In this document: piece by piece, positions 8,389-13,004 of the stretch
Layout: each line of letters starts with the position of its first letter
Numbering within the stretch: the first letter of the stretch is position 1
Origin: Acidobacteriota bacterium
GTDB lineage: Bacteria > Acidobacteriota > Terriglobia > UBA7540
Reading direction: 5' to 3'
NCBI GenBank assembly: GCA_021828225.1
Contig: JAKASH010000030.1
Location: forward strand, 1 to 13,004
DNA length: 13,004 nt
Translations under genes and position numbers: made by a program
The notes under the pieces: generated by a model
Told to the model about the DNA's origin: nothing
Seen by the model: the letters and a program-made list of their open reading frames with translations, nothing else
Database searches by the model: none

Positions 8389-8392
8389 CTAG
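8389..8392. repeat. Target-site duplication CTAG, right copy
   Basis: Right copy of the duplication. Keeping only one copy restores the reading frame of the interrupted helicase remnant. Confidence 0.85.
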
Positions 8393-8909
8393 TTCCAGGT
8401 GATCCACCAAGAACAGGACACGACGGGTGTTGCCAGTGGTGAGGTAAAATTTGACAATGGTGGCCGTGAACGTCCTACCGGTTCGGGTAGCTATCTCGAA
8501 CAGAATAACGATCGCGACCGTCACTCATGATCCATTGCAGGGCGCGAATGGCCTTTAACTGATAGGAATGCAAGAAACAAAATTTGTTTGCTTGGATGTA
8601 TCCGGGTTGTTTCCCCTCATTGCGCCACCCCGCCTCGGATTGATAATTCGGGGGTTGCGTCAGCACAATGTAGTATTCACGGATGTGCTCCTTGACAAGG
8701 CGTTTGGGGTTGAGCTTGGGCTGGTGATATCTGACCACCGAATCCGGCGTGGGTGCGCGGGGTTAAAGAACAGCTGTTACTACGCCGCTCGAACCACATA
8801 TTCAGACTTAACGGTTCTGCGCCCTCGAAGACGGTCTCCTCTCGGTAGATGTGCGTGTCTCGATCTGAGTGAGGTAGGTATCGTCGGTCTTGTGGCCCAA
8901 TCGGGGCCC

Positions 8910-8915
8910 GGAGGA
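8910..8915 (+). promoter_or_regulatory. Ribosome binding site of the IS66 orf1 remnant
   Basis: GGAGGA lies 5 bases before the ATG at 8921. The site is intact although the gene behind it is broken. Confidence 0.5.
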
Positions 8916-8920
8916 TACTG

Positions 8921-9300
8921 ATGATTACCCAGAACATCCCCGCCGTTCAGATGACGCTTGAGCAGGCCCGCCAGTAGTTTGAGAGTTGGCGGGGGACTCG
9001 CTCGCGTGTTTCACCCTTCACCCGAAACGCTGCGGACCCTGGCTGTAGTCATGGCCCGGGAACATGGCGTGGATCAAGCCGCGTGATTCCTTGTGCAGAA
9101 CTATACGCAGGCGAACAAACGCGAGGATGGAGCATGTAGCTCGGCTCGTTCCCATAGGCCCTCGGCGACATTTGTTGATCTGGTGCTGTTTGCTCCTTCA
9201 CCTTGGACCATCCAGTTGCAACATATGACCGCGCCTGCAAGGATATCCACCTACCCAATACCCGGGGGCAGTCGACCGATGGCGCTGGCCAAAGGTCTAT
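8921..9300 (+). pseudogene. IS66-family orf1 (TnpA-like) remnant
   Basis: From ATG 8921 the frame reads MITQNIP, then MTLEQARQ, a TAG stop (8975-8977) and FESWRGTR. After a frameshift near 9008 it continues as ETLRTLAVVMAREHGVDQAA, a TGA (9084-9086), and LVQNYTQANKRED. This follows the pattern of the small helix-turn-helix proteins encoded first in many IS66 elements: a QxFESWRxTR start, an ALAREHGV helix, then LNYxxLKKRVE. Two stops and one frameshift make it non-functional. The assignment rests on recalled family patterns. Confidence 0.65.
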
Positions 9301-9310
9301 GTGGTCGACG

Positions 9311-9460
9311 GTGAAGATGAGTCCGCAGATGCGCATCTTGGCGGCGGTGGAAGCCGTGGATTTTCGCAATGGAATTGATGGTTTGCCGCAGACTCACGAG
9401 CAGCGCACTGTTGATGCAGGAAGAACCGCTGGGCAGAAGATCATTGATAGTCGCTACCCG
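9311..9460 (+). pseudogene. IS66-family tnpB (Orf2) N-terminal remnant
   Basis: The frame from about 9311 reads MSPQMRILAAVEAVDFRNG followed by IDGL, the start of IS66 TnpB proteins (usually ending VDFRKGIDGL). After IDGLPQ the similarity fades, perhaps through another frameshift (EEPLGRR in a neighbouring frame recalls the usual DPxxG region). About two thirds of the usual ~115 residues are missing. It cannot support transposition. Confidence 0.7.
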
Positions 9461-9471
9461 ACTTCCAGCCG

Positions 9472-11658
9472 TTACTCATAGTCCAGCAACACCATTGACA
9501 TCATTTCAAAAGGTTGGACTTGAAACTCCACATAAGGCCAAACCCTCTTAAATGGGACCGGCCTGCCATCTGGAACCATGCTTACCCTGGACGCTTTTTG
9601 GCCGGACGGCACCTTCACCCGGACGGTGGCACTAATCGCAATGGGTGAAAGTTTCCATTCCATGTTGAGAAGGCTGACCACCAAGCGGCGCTTTTGAGGC
9701 TGGTGGAAAAGGGTCATCTCAACCGATTCATGCGTGTCGACCTGGAAATGATAGGGCCCCGGCAACACACGATGCAGGAGGGAGAGTACAACTTTGGAAT
9801 TCACGGCGTTGTCGCCGGACTCTATGGGCGCAGCCATCCAAATGGCCTTCCCTCGACCGAATGAATGGACTACGATGGCCGGATTGGTTCCGGGTGTGGG
9901 GGCAGGTGGATTGTTCCAGATCTGGGCAAAGCGAACATTGAGGCAGTTGCCGATTTGAGGGTCTACGAAGGGCAATGTCACCGTTGCCAGCACTTGTGTG
10001 CCCGAATGTGCTTCGCCTTGGACCATCGGCCCAGGAAAACTGAGAGCATCCTGGGGCCAGATGGCCTTTTTCATTTCACTGTCCCGAGGGGAAAAGTAAG
10101 TCCACGTGGTTCCCAGAGTTCCTTTGTAAGTTACCCCCAGAACATCTTCCAACAGGAACCTTGGACCACCTGAACCGAGGCGGTTTATCGATGAAGTCCC
10201 GGAAGCATACAAGACGCCTCCGTTCTTCACAAAATTACGAAAGCGGTCGGCTTGCTCCTCCGTCATCTCCAGCACGCTAGGCATAATCACCGCGCGAAAG
10301 ATGTCCAGCTGGTCCAGGTTGACATTGGTTACCACGCCATAAGGAATATGGGCCTGGCGCAGGATCCGCGCTGCCCCCACCACACCGCCCAGATGGGGTG
10401 GTTGGCCTCCTTTCCGCTTGTCCACGCGGACACCGTTGTCGGCGGGGTCGTACATCGATTCTTTGTCATAGTAGATTGCCACGTCGGCAAGCATTTCGCC
10501 CCCGAGGAAAGGCTCGTATGGGGCCCGCCTGGCGTTCACTTTTCCGAGGAAATCGTAAACATCAGGATTCAGTCTTCCTTCAGGGCTGATCGAGTCGATG
10601 GTAAGGTTGGCCGCCGAATGAAGGGTAGCGACGTAAGTGGAATCCAATAAGTCGTTAAATGGTTTCGTGGTTTCGAAATCGTGGAGATTCATTGTGCGCG
10701 ACGTCATGAACTCAAAGGGACGCATTTGCGTCAGCCCGTAATAAGCCTTGCAGACCAATGAATATTGTGTTGGTCCGCCGTAGAAATCGCCGCCCAGGTA
10801 GTCGCAGGCATTCCTTAGTTGGAGCGGGACGCCGAGCCTCCAATCGGCAAAGATGGTCGAATACTGGTGATTGACAGTGATCGGACGAACGCCCTTGATG
10901 GTCTTTGTGACGAGCATGGCAAATTCAAGAAGCCACTGCTCCCTCGCTTTTTGAAATAGCCTCCAGGTTGCATCGTTCCAGTTGATGATGCGTGGCGGCT
11001 CTGCCTGGTGTTCCTTTCGGAATCGTGCGGTGCAGTGGGGGCAGTAACAGACATAGGGCCAGAAAGTCATATCCAGAAATATGCCGTCGAATTCATAGTT
11101 GTGCACCAATTCGTGCAGTTCAGATAGAGCCTGCTTCCGGTAAGGGGAATTAGGGCAGACTTCCCCCGGGCGCCCTCTGAGAATCGTGTCGTACCCACTC
11201 TCGGGCAATACCCGCCAATCGGGATGGTGGTCAAAATTCCAGATGTCGTAAATTAGGCTATAGTAAGCAACCGTGCGCAGATTGTGGCGTCGGCATTCCT
11301 CCATGACCTCGCCGAAGTAGTCGCGCCCCTTCATATTGGCGTGCACGGGACCAACCTTGCTCTGCCAAAGGCACAATCCCACATGCGACTTTGCATATTG
11401 CATGACCGATTCAAAGCCCGCCTGTGCAATCGTGCGTACGTAGCGATCGGCGTCAAAGTCCGCCAGCAGGCCCAGGTCCCAGTCGGGCACGTGAGTATCC
11501 ACCAGGAGACGGCGATAGGCCCCCTTGGGCCATGCAGCAGGATGGTTCCGGCTGTCTGCTGTTTGCTGGTTGGAGCCCTCAAGCGCTTTCGACCACGTCC
11601 CTGTCCCCATGCCGAGCGTCGCTCCGCCGATGAGAGCGTTAAAGGTTCGTCGATCCAT
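9472..11658 (-). CDS. Tat-type GHL6-like putative glycoside hydrolase with beta-galactosidase-trimerisation/GATase-like region
   Basis: A 728-residue protein beginning with a twin-arginine leader (MDRRTFNALIGGATLGMG), so probably exported folded. Residues about 50-390 resemble the hypothetical glycosyl hydrolase 6 (GHL6) TIM barrel: YAKSHVGLCLW, YDIWNFDHHPDW, CPNSPYR, then FDGIFLDMTFW with Asp196 a candidate active-site acid, followed by CYCPHC (205-209). Residues about 400-620 look like the GATase-like beta-galactosidase trimerisation domain of GH42 relatives (DVAIYYDKES, then VKNGGVLYASGTSS). The last ~100 residues form a beta-rich domain. Family activity is not established to my knowledge; cleavage of a galactoside, fucoside or similar is only a guess. 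The ATG has GGAGG five bases upstream. It begins 102 bases after the GH78 stop, suggesting one operon. The stop codon lies at the edge of the IS66 remnant. Confidence 0.85.
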   Translation of the reverse strand: MDRRTFNALIGGATLGMGTGTWSKALEGSNQQTADSRNHPAAWPKGAYRRLLVDTHVPDWDLGLLADFDADRYVRTIAQAGFESVMQYAKSHVGLCLWQSKVGPVHANMKGRDYFGEVMEECRRHNLRTVAYYSLIYDIWNFDHHPDWRVLPESGYDTILRGRPGEVCPNSPYRKQALSELHELVHNYEFDGIFLDMTFWPYVCYCPHCTARFRKEHQAEPPRIINWNDATWRLFQKAREQWLLEFAMLVTKTIKGVRPITVNHQYSTIFADWRLGVPLQLRNACDYLGGDFYGGPTQYSLVCKAYYGLTQMRPFEFMTSRTMNLHDFETTKPFNDLLDSTYVATLHSAANLTIDSISPEGRLNPDVYDFLGKVNARRAPYEPFLGGEMLADVAIYYDKESMYDPADNGVRVDKRKGGQPPHLGGVVGAARILRQAHIPYGVVTNVNLDQLDIFRAVIMPSVLEMTEEQADRFRNFVKNGGVLYASGTSSINRLGSGGPRFLLEDVLGVTYKGTLGTTWTYFSPRDSEMKKAIWPQDALSFPGPMVQGEAHSGTQVLATVTLPFVDPQIGNCLNVRFAQIWNNPPAPTPGTNPAIVVHSFGRGKAIWMAAPIESGDNAVNSKVVLSLLHRVLPGPYHFQVDTHESVEMTLFHQPQKRRLVVSLLNMEWKLSPIAISATVRVKVPSGQKASRVSMVPDGRPVPFKRVWPYVEFQVQPFEMMSMVLLDYE

Positions 11659-11663
11659 GTAAT

Positions 11664-11668
11664 CCTCC
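11664..11668 (-). promoter_or_regulatory. Ribosome binding site of the GHL6-like gene
   Basis: GGAGG on the minus strand, five bases before the ATG at 11658, supports the start that gives the full Tat leader. Confidence 0.8.
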
Positions 11669-11750
11669 GTTTAGCTGTACTGATATCTCTTCTCCGCATG
11701 ATCCTGCAAATATCGAACTCCACCTTAGACTTGACGAAAATGCGCGAATA

Positions 11751-11764
11751 CTGAGGCCGCTCAG
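11751..11764. repeat. Small hairpin at the GH78 stop codon
   Basis: CTGAG and CTCAG pair around GCCG and overlap the TGA stop. No T tract follows, so it is unlikely to end transcription before the GHL6-like gene. Confidence 0.3.
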
Positions 11765-13004
11765 TTCAGGCGCTTTGGCGGTTCAGGTTCCTTTGGTTCG
11801 GCGACCCGGAAGTCGTAATGGCCGGAGCCGATTTCGACCTTTAACAAGTCCTTTCCAGGTTGCAGAGAGTTCACTCCGGGGTCGTGGGCAAGCGACCGGC
11901 CGCTCTCCGTGACTGATTGCTCCGACTTTGCCGGAAGGTAGACGGTGGCCGTAGTATTCGGAGGAATGCTGACCTGGAGGGTGAACCTGCCGGGATCGTG
12001 CTGCCAGTCGACCGTGATAGGACCGGAGATGGAATCGTACCGGGCCTTGACCCAGCGCAGATTGCCGGGCACCGGGCGAATGACGATTTTCCGGTAACCC
12101 GGCGCGGAAGGGTCGGGTCGGATTCCGGCGATGTCTCTGAACAGGAATGCGCCGATACAGGTTCCAAAGGGGTGGAGGAGGGTGCCGGTTGGCCCATCCA
12201 CCGATTCGCGCATCGTCGTGTTGCCGTTCGCAACCATCCAGAGGAAGCCCGGGAGATCCTTCTGCATGGCTACCGTGTAGGCAAGCATCGGGTGGCCCCA
12301 GTCCGCCAGGCCAAAGAGCATGGGCATCACACCCACAAAGCCCGTGGTCATGTGGTCCTGGTGCCGGTGGAGGCTGCCGATCAGATGGCGGAGCACCAGC
12401 GGCCGCTCGGCTTTCGGCACCATGCCGAGATAGAGCGGCAGGACCTGCGAGGTCTGCGAGTGCTCGGCGTAAAGCCCGGCGGCGCGGTTCAGAAAGTGCT
12501 GGTTGAAGCTGGTCTTGATCTCTTCGGCCAGGCGGGCGTATTTTTCCGCGTCCTGGGTCTTGCCCAGCACCTGCGCGGCGCGAGCTACCGCCATCACGCA
12601 GTAATAGTAGCCGGCGGTTGACGTTTGGATAACAGGCGTCCGCTTGGGCCGACCGTCGGCGCCCACCTCGAGCCAGTCCCCCAGCCCCCAGTCGAGCAGA
12701 TGATCCTTCGAGGTCATGGTCAGGTAGTCGGCCCAGTGCTTCATGGGCTCATAGGCTTCCTCCAGCGCGCGCCGGTCGCCGTAGTCGTCGTAGAGTTGCC
12801 AGGTGACGTAGGGCAGAGTTCCCCCCCACCAGGGATCGGAAAAAGCGGCCGGCGTGCCATGCGGCCCGGTCAGTCCCCACCCGTTGGTGGGAACGATGGG
12901 CGGCACGGAACCGTTCCGCTGCTGGGCGTTAATCATGTCAAACAGGTAGTTTGTATAAACCGCCGCCGCATTGAAATTGTAGACGGCTGCGTCCATGGAG
13001 TTCT
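11761..13004 (-). CDS. GH78 alpha-L-rhamnosidase, C-terminal part (runs off right edge)
   Basis: The frame is open to the window edge; the first ATG inside the window (12996) is an internal Met, so the true start lies outside. Numbering from that Met, the (alpha/alpha)6 barrel shows YNFNAAAVYTNYL and TNGWG, a DWGLGDWLEVG segment (102-112) at the usual position of the general acid, and NTTMRESVDG with Glu264 at the place of the catalytic base in the usual TTIWE motif. His275 and the AGIRPDPSAPGY/IVIRPVPG stretch lead into the C-terminal beta-sandwich (about 300-411). GH78 enzymes hydrolyse terminal alpha-L-rhamnosides by inversion, for example on rutinose-type flavonoids or rhamnogalacturonan fragments. 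The motif variant TMRE instead of TIWE is mildly unusual. Localisation cannot be judged because the N terminus is missing. Confidence 0.92.
   Translation of the reverse strand, partial: NSMDAAVYNFNAAAVYTNYLFDMINAQQRNGSVPPIVPTNGWGLTGPHGTPAAFSDPWWGGTLPYVTWQLYDDYGDRRALEEAYEPMKHWADYLTMTSKDHLLDWGLGDWLEVGADGRPKRTPVIQTSTAGYYYCVMAVARAAQVLGKTQDAEKYARLAEEIKTSFNQHFLNRAAGLYAEHSQTSQVLPLYLGMVPKAERPLVLRHLIGSLHRHQDHMTTGFVGVMPMLFGLADWGHPMLAYTVAMQKDLPGFLWMVANGNTTMRESVDGPTGTLLHPFGTCIGAFLFRDIAGIRPDPSAPGYRKIVIRPVPGNLRWVKARYDSISGPITVDWQHDPGRFTLQVSIPPNTTATVYLPAKSEQSVTESGRSLAHDPGVNSLQPGKDLLKVEIGSGHYDFRVAEPKEPEPPKRLN

Larger units (their letters stand above)
8130..8762 (-). pseudogene. HsdR-like type I restriction R subunit / DEAD-DEAH helicase remnant
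   Basis: The minus strand carries a decayed helicase N-terminal region. From about 8762 it reads PTPDSVV, then a YIVLTQPPNYQSEAGW-like stretch and a YQLKAIRALQ segment. A one-base frameshift follows near 8504. The next frame gives LFEIATRTGRTFTATIV, RRVLFLVDHLE and, after an inserted element, LEDTAKKTF and IVLTTLQSLLF. These match the order in HsdR-type helicases: the region before motif I, motif I (normally ATGTGKT), motif Ia and the VTTxQSL segment. Motif I is ruined (Gly to Arg and Lys to Arg). The match stops at FLPNDVD, before the DEAH box, so most of the ~900-residue protein is missing. No HsdS or HsdM is nearby. The assignment rests on recalled family patterns. Confidence 0.75.
8921..9470 (+). 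mobile_element. Degraded IS66-family insertion sequence, 5' part
   Basis: Pieces of two successive IS66-type genes, orf1 and tnpB, lie in the right order and orientation. The large tnpC transposase, which should follow, is absent: the sequence passes straight into the 3' end of the convergently oriented GHL6-like gene. Terminal inverted repeats could not be identified, so the limits are those of the coding remnants. Confidence 0.65.

Noticed and set aside
1..13004. CRISPR arrays, tRNA or rRNA genes
   Set aside because: No regularly spaced repeats and no tRNA or rRNA consensus segments were seen on either strand.

Overview
The window reads as part of a carbohydrate-degradation island of a soil- or sediment-type bacterium. 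Moderately high GC, paired GH78 and GH106 alpha-L-rhamnosidases, Tat-exported hydrolases and Gfo/Idh plus xylose-isomerase-like partners suggest Acidobacteriota (Verrucomicrobiota or Planctomycetota are alternatives). This is inference from gene content; no rRNA or other taxonomic marker is present.

All intact genes lie on the minus strand, so transcription runs from right to left. From right to left they are: the C-terminal part of a GH78 alpha-L-rhamnosidase (cut by the right edge); a Tat-type GHL6-like putative glycoside hydrolase with a beta-galactosidase-trimerisation/GATase-like region; a 2.1 kb stretch without intact genes; a secreted GH106 alpha-L-rhamnosidase; a Tat-type amidohydrolase broken by one missing base in a C tract; a xylose-isomerase-like TIM-barrel sugar isomerase/epimerase; and the N-terminal part of a Gfo/Idh/MocA oxidoreductase (cut by the left edge). 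The likely theme is export of enzymes that remove terminal rhamnose from a plant or microbial glycoside, followed by oxidation and isomerisation of what remains. No transporter, SusC/D pair or regulator is in view.

The 7337-9471 stretch is a gene graveyard. It holds a degraded minus-strand helicase-domain remnant of a type I restriction R subunit (HsdR-like). That remnant is split by a 115-bp MITE-like element with 10-bp terminal inverted repeats and a CTAG target duplication; removing the element plus one CTAG restores the reading frame exactly. Next to it, on the plus strand, are degraded orf1 and tnpB pieces of an IS66-family element that end against the 3' end of the GHL6-like gene. Other gaps (1596-2223 and 3384-3919) hold small palindromes and hairpins, one of them directly abutting the start codon of the TIM-barrel gene. 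No tRNA, rRNA or CRISPR array was seen.
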